Of a DNA stretch of 64,000 nucleotides, positions 44,493 through 52,731 are shown piece after piece (positions within the stretch are counted from its first letter, which is position 1; every line of letters begins with the position of its first letter). Location of the stretch: NCBI RefSeq assembly GCF_042664895.1, contig NZ_JBHTBQ010000033.1:310001-374000 (forward strand), read 5' to 3'. This stretch comes from Iodobacter arcticus. Lineage in GTDB: Bacteria; Pseudomonadota; Gammaproteobacteria; Burkholderiales; Chitinibacteraceae. Both the position numbers and the translations under genes were made by a program. Under the pieces are notes generated by a model that ran no database searches, had not been told where the DNA came from, and was given only the letters and a program-made list of their open reading frames with translations.

Positions 44493-45335
44493 CTACTTCA
44501 CCGCATCCTTAGGCTTATCCAATAAGCGGATTTCTTCTTTTAGCCATTGCTCATCCTCAGAGCCAACTTCCAGCAAAATCAGTAGTTTATTCCACCACTC
44601 TTTAGCTGCGGCTTTGTCGCCGCGCTCGACGGCGGCGCTGCCCGCTAGCATCAGGGCATCAGGCTCGCTGGCGTTGACGGATAGTGATTTAACGAGTAGG
44701 TCGGTTGGTTTGCCTTTGAAACTTTTCTGCTCGATGGCGAGTACGCCTGCAAAACGGGCGATTTCTCCTGCGTCTTTTTCAATGGCGGGCCATGCTTTTT
44801 CGTAAGCGCTGATGGCTTCCGCGTAGCGGGCTTGCGATCGATAGCTGCGTGCCAGCATCAGCCAGCCTTGTTGATCGTTCGGCTCTAAAACCATCCGCGC
44901 TTCAAGCTTTTTGACCATGGCGGCGATTTCATTTGGGCCGATATTCGGGCGCTGGCGCGTGCTTGGGTCGAGGGCGGTGGGCGTGCCCAGTTTGAAATAC
45001 AACCCGCCTGCGGCTAAAGGCAGTAGCAGCAATAGGGTGATGACTAAGCCGCGCGCAGATCGCTCGTTGAGCGTTGGGCTGGCGTTGCCGACTTCGTTGA
45101 TGAGGCGGCTTTCGGCTTCTTGTCGGGCGATGACATGATCAGCTTCGCTTAAACGGCCATAGTGTAAATCTTCATCCAGTTCGGCCAAAATCGTGTCGTG
45201 CAGGGCATAGCGCGCGCGGCGAATATCACCGGCTTGCGAGCGGCCCCGTAGCAAAGGCCAAACCAGCGCGGCCAGTGTGATGACCACCATCAGTGCGCAG
45301 ATCAGGGTAAATAAGCCAAAGTGCGATGTGTTCAT
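44493..45335 (-). CDS. ccmI: Cytochrome c biogenesis protein CcmI
   Basis: 280 residues. One N-terminal membrane segment plus a second near residue 95-112, and a periplasmic TPR region (DQQGWLMLARSYRSQARYAE, AISAYEKAWPAIEKDAGEIA). CcmI holds apocytochrome c for haem ligation with CcmF and CcmH. Conserved RARYALHDTILAELDEDLHYGRL-type motif near residue 40 (YALHDTILAELDEDLHYGRL). Last gene of the ccm operon, 178 bases after ccmH with two palindromes in the gap. Confidence 0.93.
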   Translation of the reverse strand: MNTSHFGLFTLICALMVVITLAALVWPLLRGRSQAGDIRRARYALHDTILAELDEDLHYGRLSEADHVIARQEAESRLINEVGNASPTLNERSARGLVITLLLLLPLAAGGLYFKLGTPTALDPSTRQRPNIGPNEIAAMVKKLEARMVLEPNDQQGWLMLARSYRSQARYAEAISAYEKAWPAIEKDAGEIARFAGVLAIEQKSFKGKPTDLLVKSLSVNASEPDALMLAGSAAVERGDKAAAKEWWNKLLILLEVGSEDEQWLKEEIRLLDKPKDAVK

Positions 45336-45344
45336 TGTTTTTCA

Positions 45345-45483
45345 TCTTTCTTAGGGCGGGGCAAGCCGCGTATTTTTCATAAAAGATAAGCGGGTTTGGG
45401 CCTATCAGCAACGTTTCGTAGGAGCGGCTTTAGCCGCGAATGTTTTTAATAAGCCAAGCTTTCGCGGCTAAAGCCGCTCCTAC
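45345..45483. repeat. Palindromic repeats between ccmH and ccmI
   Basis: 45418-45483 is a REP-like palindrome with arms GTAGGAGCGGCTTTAGCCGC and complement; each arm also folds on itself. A weaker AGGGCGGGGCAAGCCGCG element lies at about 45350-45400. Confidence 0.8.
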
Positions 45484-45513
45484 AAAGTGCCTGTTGGCTG
45501 TTCTGTATATGCA

Positions 45514-46140
45514 CTATTGAGTATTGCTTGTGCCATCAAACTCTTTTCGCAAAGCGGCCAGCTGGGCTGGATCGACCTCGCTGGGCGTGGATTTGCGGCG
45601 GCGGATTTGCCGCAGCAACAGAAACAAACCAATCAAGAGCAGCAGGGGCGGTAGGAGCCATAGCAATAGCGTTCTGGCCTTGAATGGTGGGCGGTAAGTG
45701 ACAAAGTCACCGTAGCGATCGGTGAGGTGGCTAATGATTTGCGGGTTGCTATCGCCAGCGGCAATGCGCTCTCGCACTTCGCGGCGTAAATCTTCGGCCA
45801 GCGGTGCACGCGAGCTGGCTAGGCTTTCATTTTGGCAAACCAGACAGCGTAGCTCGGCAGACAGCTCAAGCAAACGCGCATTCGCGGCCACATCGCTGGC
45901 GGCAGGCGCAGCTACCTTGGCCGCTGCGGGCTGTAGCATCAGTGCAAGCCATAATCCACATATGGCCAGAGTGCTAAAACCCAAACCTTGAACCACGGAG
46001 GAAAAGGAGGGCACAGAGAGCCACGGAGAAAAGCAAGGATTTCTCTGTGTAACTCCGTGTTCTCTGTGTCCTCCGTGGTTCAGGACCTGGGTTTTAATAT
46101 TTTGTGTTTTAAAATATGCCAATAAGCGGTAGTTATTCAT
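45514..46140 (-). CDS. ccmH: Cytochrome c biogenesis protein CcmH with repeat-derived N-terminus
   Basis: 208 residues. The mature domain is normal: ELRCLVCQNESLASS with the thiol pair, DRYGDFVTYRPP, then a C-terminal membrane anchor. It reduces apocytochrome c in the periplasm. The ATG at 46140 overlaps the ccmG stop as ATGA, the expected start, but residues about 16-55 are encoded by a 120-bp inverted-repeat element (45976-46095) of the CACAGAG family. The signal anchor (STLAICGLWLALML) begins only after it. Either a cytoplasmic N-terminal extension of some 50 residues is made, or translation starts at a TTG or similar codon inside the element. Confidence 0.85.
   Translation of the reverse strand: MNNYRLLAYFKTQNIKTQVLNHGGHREHGVTQRNPCFSPWLSVPSFSSVVQGLGFSTLAICGLWLALMLQPAAAKVAAPAASDVAANARLLELSAELRCLVCQNESLASSRAPLAEDLRREVRERIAAGDSNPQIISHLTDRYGDFVTYRPPFKARTLLLWLLPPLLLLIGLFLLLRQIRRRKSTPSEVDPAQLAALRKEFDGTSNTQ
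45976..46095. repeat. 120-bp inverted repeat inside the ccmH reading frame
   Basis: Opens AAAACCCAAACCTTGAACCA and closes with its near complement; the interior arms are CACAGAG/CTCTGTG-rich. Exactly 40 codons with no stop in the ccmH frame. Same family as 13061-13115, 19419-19475, 44431-44476, 61567-61611 and 62840-62893. Confidence 0.85.
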
Positions 46141-46655
46141 AGCCGTGCCTTTTGCAGTTCAGGCAGTAAGATGTTTTTAAAGATGTCGGGGGTGACTGCG
46201 CCGATGTGTTTGTAAGCAATATTGCCGTTTTTATCGATCACAAAAGTCTCTGGCACGCCGTATACGCCGTAATCAATGCCTACACGGCCATCCCTATCCG
46301 CCACCACTACGTTGTAAGGGTTGCCACGGCTTTGTAGCCATTGTTTGGCGTCTTTATCTAAATCTTTATAAGCCAAGCCAACGATGGTGACTTTGTGCTC
46401 TGAGGCAATGCTATTGAGCACCGGATGCTCCTGTATACAGGCGCTGCACCATGAGGCCCACACATTGAGCAGCCATGCTTGGCCCTTGAGGCTGGCAGGC
46501 GAAAACTGCCCTGTGGCGTCTAAGCGATCAAGCTTAAATTGCGGTGCAGGCTTGCCGATCAGCACGGAAGGTATTTCGCGCGGATTAAGCGTCAAACCCG
46601 CCGCCAGCAACAGCGCCAGTGCCGCAAAAATAATTAAAGGAGCAAAGCGTTTCAT
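46137..46655 (-). CDS. ccmG: Thiol:disulfide oxidoreductase CcmG (DsbE)
   Basis: 172 residues. N-terminal membrane anchor (LIIFAALALLLAAGL) and a thioredoxin fold with the active site WCSAC (Cys70, Cys73) in NVWASWCSACIQEHP, and GVPETFVIDKNG with the cis-Pro region. It keeps apocytochrome or CcmH reduced in the periplasm. It overlaps ccmH by 4 bases and follows ccmF after a 134-base gap filled by an inverted repeat. Confidence 0.95.
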   Translation of the reverse strand: MKRFAPLIIFAALALLLAAGLTLNPREIPSVLIGKPAPQFKLDRLDATGQFSPASLKGQAWLLNVWASWCSACIQEHPVLNSIASEHKVTIVGLAYKDLDKDAKQWLQSRGNPYNVVVADRDGRVGIDYGVYGVPETFVIDKNGNIAYKHIGAVTPDIFKNILLPELQKARL

Positions 46656-46681
46656 TAAAACTTCCTAAGCGGTGAAAGTTC

Positions 46682-46786
46682 TGTAGACACAGAGAATGGG
46701 AAGGACACAGAGCACAGAGAGAAACCCCAAAGATAGGTTTGTTTTTCTCTGTGTTCTCCGTGTTCTCATTTAGCTCTGTGTCTACA
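46682..46786. repeat. Short TGTAGACACAGAG inverted-repeat element
   Basis: 105 bases with 13-bp ends TGTAGACACAGAG/CTCTGTGTCTACA and little else inside, between ccmF and ccmG. It appears to be the unfilled form of the elements at 48814-49090 and 53734-54009. Confidence 0.85.
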
Positions 46787-46789
46787 AGT

Positions 46790-48766
46790 TTAGGGTTTTA
46801 CATCCTTAGCAGCCAAGCGCTTCTGCCGATAGCGGCGGTCGGATAGGGCGATGGCTCCGCCCAAGGCCATTAGCAGGCAGCCGTACCAGATCCAGCCAAC
46901 CATTGGTTTGTAATGGATACGCACCAGCCAGTCGCCGGTAAATGGGTTATCGCCTAGCGGCTCGCCGAGGGATACGTAGATATCTTTGATTGCCGTGTGG
47001 TGAATGGCCGCTTCGGTCATCGGCATTTGGCTAGAGAAATACTGGCGCTTTTCAGGCTGCATTACGCTAATCGCCTTGCCGTTTTGGCTAAGTGTAAGTT
47101 GGCCTGTGAGCGCAGCGTAATTGCTGGCGCGGGTTGATTTCACAGAGTCAAAGCGGAGGGTGTAGCCCGCAATATTGTGCGTGTCGCCAAAGGCCATGCG
47201 TAAGTCGTCTTCGTGCTCATAGCTCGATACCACGGTAACACCGGCTACAAATACCGCAATGCCAAAGTGGGCGATGTGCATGCCAGAAAAAGCCGCAGGT
47301 ACATTGCAGAGCGCTCTCCACCATGTGTTGCCATTACGGCGGTTACTAATTAAGCGGCGGCTCCAGTCACGTAGCGAGGTGATTGCCACCCAAAGGGCGA
47401 CGGCGAGTGCGACGGCTACGCCCCATTTCCATTGCCCCCAGCAAAGTGGCAGCAAGACGCCACCTACAATCGCCAAAATCATTGGGCCGTAATAAGCCAG
47501 CCATAGGCCGTGGCCATCTTGGTTTTTCCAGCGCACGCTGCCACTTAAACCCATGAGCAACATGGCGGGCATCATCAGAGGAATAAACACGCTGTTGAAA
47601 TAAGGCGGGCCGACGGAGAGCTTGCCTTGGCCGAGTGCGTCGATGAGTAGCGGGTAAAGCGTGCCAAGGAAAACCGTGGCACAGGCGACGACTAAAATTA
47701 CATTATTGGCAAGCAGCAGTGCCTCGCGTGAGCACCAGTTGAACGCACCGCCACCTTCTAGCAAGGGCGCGCGCCAGGCATACAGTGCCAGCGATACGCC
47801 GATCACGATGCAGAGGAAAATCAAAATAAATAAGCCGCGAGCCGGATCGGTGGCAAAGGCGTGTACCGAAGTCAGTACGCCAGATCGCACTAAAAACGTG
47901 CCTAAGAGTGAGAGCGAGAAGGTGCCAATCGCTAGCAATACCGTCCAGTGTTTAAAGGCATTGCGTTTTTCGGCCACTGCCAGCGAGTGAATTAGCGCCG
48001 TTCCGGCCAGCCAAGGCATAAAGGAGGCGTTTTCAACCGGATCCCAAAACCACCAGCCACCCCAGCCTAATTCGTAATAAGCCCATGCACTGCCCAGCAT
48101 AATGCCCAGCGTCAGTGAAACCCATGCGGCGGCAGTCCAGGGGCGGCTCCAGCGCGCCCAGCTGGCATCCAATCGACCAGAAATCAGCGCGGCTACAGCA
48201 AAGGCGAAAGCGACCGAAAAGCCGACATAGCCCATGTAAAGCAAGGGCGGGTGAAAGATGAGGCCCAAGTCTTGCAGCAGCGGATTTAAATCTGCGCCAT
48301 TGCTTGGCGCGGGAAGTTGGCGAATAAAAGGGCTGGAAGTGAGCAAAATAAACAGATATAAGCCACTGCCTACCCAAGCCAATACGCCGCTCACCAAAGA
48401 TTGCACCGAAAGTGGCAAATTGCGCGCAAACACCGCCACCGCCGCGCCCCAGCCTGCCAGCATCAAGACCCAAAGCAGAAGCGAGCCTTCATGCCCACCC
48501 CAGACGGCTGCAAATTTAAACCAGACTGGCAGCAAACTATTGGATTGGCGCGCCACATAGCGAATCGAAAAATCGTCTTGCAAAAAAGCCGTTGCCAGCA
48601 GCGCAAAGGCGCTGGTGGTGAGGGCTAATTGCAATAGCGCCGCCGGACGAGCGATGCGCATGGCGGGCAGCCACTGCCTAACCCCGCCCAAAATCCCCAG
48701 CGTGCCTTGCACCAGCGCCACCAGCAGCGCCAGAATCAGCGTAAAAGTACCGAGTTCACCAATCAT
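46790..48766 (-). CDS. ccmF: Haem lyase subunit CcmF
   Basis: About 658 residues from ATG 48766, chosen because AGGAAAA lies just upstream; an in-frame start at 48793 lies within the adjacent gap. A polytopic inner-membrane protein with the tryptophan-rich haem-handling motif GWGGWWFWDPVENASFMPWL (20 residues) and conserved His in LIFHPPLLYMGY and ALIHSLAV. It attaches haem to apocytochrome c with CcmH and CcmI. Essential here for NapB and NapC maturation. Confidence 0.96.
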   Translation of the reverse strand: MIGELGTFTLILALLVALVQGTLGILGGVRQWLPAMRIARPAALLQLALTTSAFALLATAFLQDDFSIRYVARQSNSLLPVWFKFAAVWGGHEGSLLLWVLMLAGWGAAVAVFARNLPLSVQSLVSGVLAWVGSGLYLFILLTSSPFIRQLPAPSNGADLNPLLQDLGLIFHPPLLYMGYVGFSVAFAFAVAALISGRLDASWARWSRPWTAAAWVSLTLGIMLGSAWAYYELGWGGWWFWDPVENASFMPWLAGTALIHSLAVAEKRNAFKHWTVLLAIGTFSLSLLGTFLVRSGVLTSVHAFATDPARGLFILIFLCIVIGVSLALYAWRAPLLEGGGAFNWCSREALLLANNVILVVACATVFLGTLYPLLIDALGQGKLSVGPPYFNSVFIPLMMPAMLLMGLSGSVRWKNQDGHGLWLAYYGPMILAIVGGVLLPLCWGQWKWGVAVALAVALWVAITSLRDWSRRLISNRRNGNTWWRALCNVPAAFSGMHIAHFGIAVFVAGVTVVSSYEHEDDLRMAFGDTHNIAGYTLRFDSVKSTRASNYAALTGQLTLSQNGKAISVMQPEKRQYFSSQMPMTEAAIHHTAIKDIYVSLGEPLGDNPFTGDWLVRIHYKPMVGWIWYGCLLMALGGAIALSDRRYRQKRLAAKDVKP

Positions 48767-48813
48767 TGTTTTTCCTGAAGTAACGCTGAGCATGGGTCAT
48801 TAATGGCAAAAGG

Positions 48814-49090
48814 TCTGTAGACACAGAGAACATGAAGAACACAGAGTACACAGAGAAAACATAAGAATTCTTCGCTGCTGAGTGCTATTTAATCCCATTC
48901 ATAGGATGTACAACGACGCAGTTGGAGCGCAGAACACGGTACGCAAGAAAAACGACTTGCACACCCTATGAAATCAGCTTTTTTGCTATGTTTGTGTCTT
49001 TAGTGATGCCTGTTGTGGGAATAAGAGCCTGCCCACTCTAAGTTTTTCTCTGTGTACTCCGTGTTCTCCCTTTAGCTCTGTGTCTACAGA
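48814..49090. repeat. Filled TCTGTAGACACAGAG element between ccmE and ccmF
   Basis: 15-bp ends TCTGTAGACACAGAG (48814-48828) and complement (49076-49090). Inside lies an inverted copy of the composite repeat seen at 2881-3024 (about 48898-49042), including the spacer words GCAAAAAAGC and GATGCC in reverse. This looks like one repeat inserted into another. Confidence 0.85.
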
Positions 49091-49103
49091 TCTTTTTAAA
49101 CTT

Positions 49104-49547
49104 TTATATCTTTTTATCCGCGGCTTTCTGATGCGCTTTGTTTACTGCATCTTGTGCTTCAGGAGGCATATAGTTTTCGTCGTGTTTGGCGAGCACTTCG
49201 GTGGCGGTGAAAATACCGTTTTCCCAGCTCCCTTCGGCCACTACGCCTTTGCCTTCTTTAAATAAATCCGGCAATAACCCACGAAATTGCACGGGGATGT
49301 TTTTATCGGTGTCGGTGACTGTAAAGCGAATACTCACGCCATCGCTGGAGCGCTTAAGGCTTTTATCCACCACCATCCCGCCCAGCCTAAAAGCCCTGCC
49401 ATGCGGCGCTTCGCCATTGATGATTTGTGTTGGGGAATAGAAAAACACCAAGTTTTGGCGAAAAGCATTCACTACAAAAAAAGTGACTAAAGCCAGCGTA
49501 ATTAAAGCACCCACAATCCAAAATATACGTTTACGTCTGGGTGTCAT
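49104..49547 (-). CDS. ccmE: Haem chaperone CcmE
   Basis: 147 residues. N-terminal membrane anchor, OB-fold beta domain (FRLGGMVVDKSL), and the haem-binding motif LAKHDENYMP with His122 and Tyr126. It carries haem from CcmC to CcmF in the periplasm. Gaps on both sides are filled with repeats, although ccmD, ccmE and ccmF are usually packed tightly. Confidence 0.96.
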   Translation of the reverse strand: MTPRRKRIFWIVGALITLALVTFFVVNAFRQNLVFFYSPTQIINGEAPHGRAFRLGGMVVDKSLKRSSDGVSIRFTVTDTDKNIPVQFRGLLPDLFKEGKGVVAEGSWENGIFTATEVLAKHDENYMPPEAQDAVNKAHQKAADKKI

Positions 49548-49580
49548 GGGTTTCTCCTTGATGATTCTTGATGGGTTTTC

Positions 49581-49930
49581 GTAATGCGGGTGAAACCCGC
49601 GTATTTTTCAGTATCGCTCGCGGGTTTCACCCCGTAAGTGCTAACCAAAGTCAAAAAGACCTTTTTAGTGCCTTCGGCACAGTGTTTAGGTGCGGGAATC
49701 CCCCGCGTGGGCCTCACTTTCTTGCTTCGCCAAGAAAGTAAGCAAAGAAGGCGACCCCACGAAACACGAAAGCCCCTGCGCTGCGGACAATCGAGTCGGC
49801 GGCAGGCGGGATTGGCTCGTTCCTCGCTCCCTGGCCGAAACCCCGCCCCGCTTGTTCCTCGCTCCGGCGTGTTTCAAGGGGACTTTAAAAGCCCTGTGCA
49901 AAGAGCGTGGTTGTTATGCTTTTTCGCTGT
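49581..49930. repeat. Repeat block between ccmD and ccmE
   Basis: 49581-49637 is a GCGGGTGAAACCCGC palindrome pair. 49661-49930 is the second copy of the 270-bp repeat at 12746-13012, in the same plus orientation. The hairpin ACTTTCTTG/CAAGAAAGT here corresponds to CTTTTCTTG/CAAGAAAAG there. Confidence 0.85.
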
Positions 49931-49979
49931 TTGCTAATGAAAAAACAATTTGGCTAGCGCATATGGAGTTTTACCCGCC

Positions 49980-50198
49980 CTACGATAGTGATGAATGCTC
50001 ATATCCCTCATCCTCCATCTCTTGTGCCAAAGCCATCCTTCTTAAATGCTGAATCACTTGCTTGCGTTGCTGCTTAATCAATAGCCACTCTATGCCCAGC
50101 CCTAAAACACAGGCGATGAAAGATCCCCAAACATAAAAGCCGTATCCACCCATATGAATAAAATCGCTGAAGCTGGCCCAGTAGATAGTTGAGAACAT
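49980..50198 (-). CDS. ccmD: Haem exporter subunit CcmD
   Basis: 72 residues from ATG 50198, which overlaps the ccmC stop by one base and follows GGAGAGAAATA. One membrane segment with the family pattern HMGGYGFYVWGSFIACVLGL (20 residues) and a basic, then acidic tail. It stabilises the CcmABC-CcmE complex. The longer in-frame ORF to 50408 is a shadow of ccmC. Confidence 0.92.
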   Translation of the reverse strand: MFSTIYWASFSDFIHMGGYGFYVWGSFIACVLGLGIEWLLIKQQRKQVIQHLRRMALAQEMEDEGYEHSSLS

Positions 50199-50965
50199 TA
50201 TTTCTCTCCTTGGGCGATGCGCTCTTTTACCCAGCGAGTGCGGCTTTCTCTTTGCAAAATAAGCGTGCGAACGCGGGATAGGCAAGTGGCGATGCTGTAC
50301 ATCCACGCCGCCAGCGACATCAACAGCATCGCAATGAGCATCGTACTGGCCATGCTGCTGCCGTTTTCCATCGAGATCGACGCGCCTTGGTGCAGGGTAT
50401 TCCACCATTTAACTGAGAAATAAATCACCGGCACATTAAATACCCCGACGATCGCCAGCACTGATCCCGCCTTGTCGGCGCGATCGGGCTCATCAATGCT
50501 GCGGGTGAGGGCGATAAAGCCTAAATACAGAAAAAACAGCAGCAGCATCGAGGTAAGCCGTGCATCCCACACCCACCAAGTTCCCCACATTGGCTTGCCC
50601 CAAAGTGCGCCCGTTAAGAGCGACAGAAACGCCATCAAAGCACCCGTTGGGGCCAAGGCTTGCGCCATCATTGCCGATAAGCGTGTGCGCAAAATCAGAT
50701 GCATCACCGACCAAACCGCCATGACGATATAAATAAACATCGCCATCCAGCTGGTAGGCACATGCAGAAAAATAATTCGATAGCCTTCCCCCTGCTGGGC
50801 GTCGCTAGGCGCAATGGCAAAGCCTAGCCACAGCCCCACAGCACAGAGCAGAAGGGCTACAGCCATAAATAGCGGGATTAGCCGCCCAGCCAGCGGGTAA
50901 AACTGCATGGGGGAGGCAAAAGAAAATAAATTCAGCCAGCGCGGGCCGTTATGGCTTGGTTTCAT
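50198..50965 (-). CDS. ccmC: Haem handling protein CcmC
   Basis: 255 residues, six membrane segments, with the WWD motif WGTWWVWDARLTSMLLLF and conserved His in FLHVPTSWMAMF and VKWWNTLHQGAS. It loads haem onto CcmE in the inner membrane. ccmB lies 136 bases upstream, a gap that holds a palindromic pair. Confidence 0.95.
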   Translation of the reverse strand: MKPSHNGPRWLNLFSFASPMQFYPLAGRLIPLFMAVALLLCAVGLWLGFAIAPSDAQQGEGYRIIFLHVPTSWMAMFIYIVMAVWSVMHLILRTRLSAMMAQALAPTGALMAFLSLLTGALWGKPMWGTWWVWDARLTSMLLLFFLYLGFIALTRSIDEPDRADKAGSVLAIVGVFNVPVIYFSVKWWNTLHQGASISMENGSSMASTMLIAMLLMSLAAWMYSIATCLSRVRTLILQRESRTRWVKERIAQGEK

Positions 50966-51002
50966 TGTTTCCCTGGATGTTTCTTTGTGTGGGCTGCCAT
51001 GC

Positions 51003-51069
51003 GTAGGGCGGGTGAAACCCGCCGTTTTCGTCTTTTATATTAAATATTGGCGGGTTGCACCCGCCCTAC
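51003..51069. repeat. Paired GTAGGGCGGGTG palindrome between ccmB and ccmC
   Basis: 67-bp inverted pair opening GTAGGGCGGGTGAAACCCGC and closing GCGGGTTGCACCCGCCCTAC, with a 26-base AT-rich centre. Confidence 0.8.
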
Positions 51070-51101
51070 AAAACATCCGCTTTTCTCAGCATTAAGCAAA
51101 G

Positions 51102-51776
51102 CTATTCAATAGCCAATCTCACCGACATCGCAGCCAGCCAAGGCGCTAAAAATAGCGTTCCGCAGAGGATGGCGGCAAGTAAGGATAGCTCGGCCATGCC
51201 GGATAACCCGCCAGCCACGGCGGCGACCGCGCCGCTGCCAAAAATCAACACGGGGGCGTAGAGCGGTAATACTAAAAGAGCCAATAACATTTCGCCTTGA
51301 CGCACGCCAAGGGTGAGCGCTGCGCCGATGCTGCCCAGCGCGCTCAGTGTGGGTGTGCCGAGTAGTAAGCTGGCCATCAGCATGAACAGGGTGTCGCTTT
51401 CTAATCCGTATTGAATGCCTAAAAGAGGGGCGATTAGGGTAAGTGGAATGCCGGTCGTTAACCAATGAGCGACCAGCTTGCCTGCCACCATCACGCTGGC
51501 GGGGGCAGGGGCGATGAGTAATTGCTCTAAGCTGCCATCTTGCCAATCGTTATTAAACAGCCGAGGCAGGGCGAGTAAATTGGCAAGAATCACCGCCACC
51601 CACAGCACGCCGGGGCCGATGCGGGCGAGTAACTTAGGCTCGGGGCCGATGGCGAGTGGGAACAAACAGGCGACTAAAACAAAGAACACCACGCCGACCA
51701 GCAAATCGCCACGCTGCTGCCACGCCAGTAATAAATCACGGCGAACGATGGCTGCAAAAAAGTGTGCGCTACTCAT
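51102..51776 (-). CDS. ccmB: Haem exporter membrane subunit CcmB
   Basis: 224 residues, about six membrane segments, with family blocks FNNDWQDGSLEQLLIAP and LLLGTPTLSALGSIGAALTL (20 residues). It forms the CcmAB ABC unit that releases holo-CcmE. It overlaps ccmA by 8 bases. Confidence 0.95.
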   Translation of the reverse strand: MSSAHFFAAIVRRDLLLAWQQRGDLLVGVVFFVLVACLFPLAIGPEPKLLARIGPGVLWVAVILANLLALPRLFNNDWQDGSLEQLLIAPAPASVMVAGKLVAHWLTTGIPLTLIAPLLGIQYGLESDTLFMLMASLLLGTPTLSALGSIGAALTLGVRQGEMLLALLVLPLYAPVLIFGSGAVAAVAGGLSGMAELSLLAAILCGTLFLAPWLAAMSVRLAIE

Positions 51777-52401
51777 GCTGCGCTACCTGCTTTAAATCAA
51801 GCTCGATGATGTTTTGAATGGCATTGGGTAGTGTTTGATGCGAGGTAAGAATAACGATGCCGCCGTCACGATTGTGCTGGGCAATCCACTCACCCAGTTG
51901 ATTTTGCGCAGCTTGATCGAGGCCTACAAAAGGCTCGTCAAGTAACCAAAGAGGGCGGCTAATGGCGAGTAGTCTTGCCAAGGCCGCGCGTTTTTTCTGG
52001 CCTTGCGAAAGGGAGCGTACAGCTAGATCGCATTGGTGGATCAGCCCGACTTGAGCGAGGGTTTTAAGTGCTGCGGCTTCGCTTAAAGCCTGCCCTGATA
52101 AATCTGTTGCAAGGCGCAAATTAGCCAATGGGCTAAGCAAATCTTTTAAGCCATCTTTATGGCCTAGATAATGCAGTGCGGCGTAGTAATCATCGCCCCA
52201 AGCCGCCAATGCCTTGCCTTGCCAAGTGATTTTGCCAGCCTGCACCGAGCTGAGTCCCGCCAACATTTTAAGCAAGGTGGTCTTGCCCGCGCCATTTGCG
52301 CCGCGCAGGTGCAGGCATTGCCCAGTATCGAGAGTAAATGATAGGTTGGCAAAAAGGGGGCGATCAGCGCGATGGGCTGAAAGTTTGGATACAGAAAGCA
52401 T
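51769..52401 (-). CDS. ccmA: Haem exporter ATPase CcmA
   Basis: 210 residues. Walker A GANGAGKTTLLKM, signature LSQGQKKRAALAR, Walker B LWLLDEPFVGLD, and the switch His in ILTSHQTL. First gene of the ccmABCDEFGHI operon. No clear promoter was found in the 330-base gap shared with the divergent moaA. Confidence 0.95.
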   Translation of the reverse strand: MLSVSKLSAHRADRPLFANLSFTLDTGQCLHLRGANGAGKTTLLKMLAGLSSVQAGKITWQGKALAAWGDDYYAALHYLGHKDGLKDLLSPLANLRLATDLSGQALSEAAALKTLAQVGLIHQCDLAVRSLSQGQKKRAALARLLAISRPLWLLDEPFVGLDQAAQNQLGEWIAQHNRDGGIVILTSHQTLPNAIQNIIELDLKQVAQHE

Positions 52402-52731
52402 GCTGGCAGTATACGGATTTGCGCTTTTCTGCTGACAGGTATTTGGGCCTATCTCAAAAGAGGTAGTCCTAAATGCAACAGGCTAAATAACAGGCTTGGC
52501 GTTATAGTGGGAGGTGACAGATGATGATTGGGTTGTTGCTTTGCTTGGGGTGGGCAAGATAAAGCGTTTTGCCTGCCCTACACAAGCATTTGCGGCTCAA
52601 GATGGGGTGTGTTTCCGCCATGCCGCTGTTTATTACAAATGCACATTGTTGAGCTGTCATATATCACCATATAGTGCGACTAATGATGAGCTTCATTGAA
52701 AGCTGCTCTCTCCCCGTTTTAAGGAAGCCCG
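52402..52731. other. Divergent gap between ccmA and moaA
   Basis: 330 bases that must hold promoters for both directions. No convincing FNR, NarL or sigma-70 site was seen. TAAGGAAGCCCG just before 52732 is the moaA ribosome-binding site. Confidence 0.5.

Noticed and set aside
49980..50408. 142-residue version of CcmD
   Set aside because: The first 70 residues are a shadow of ccmC; the ATG at 50198 gives a normal CcmD.
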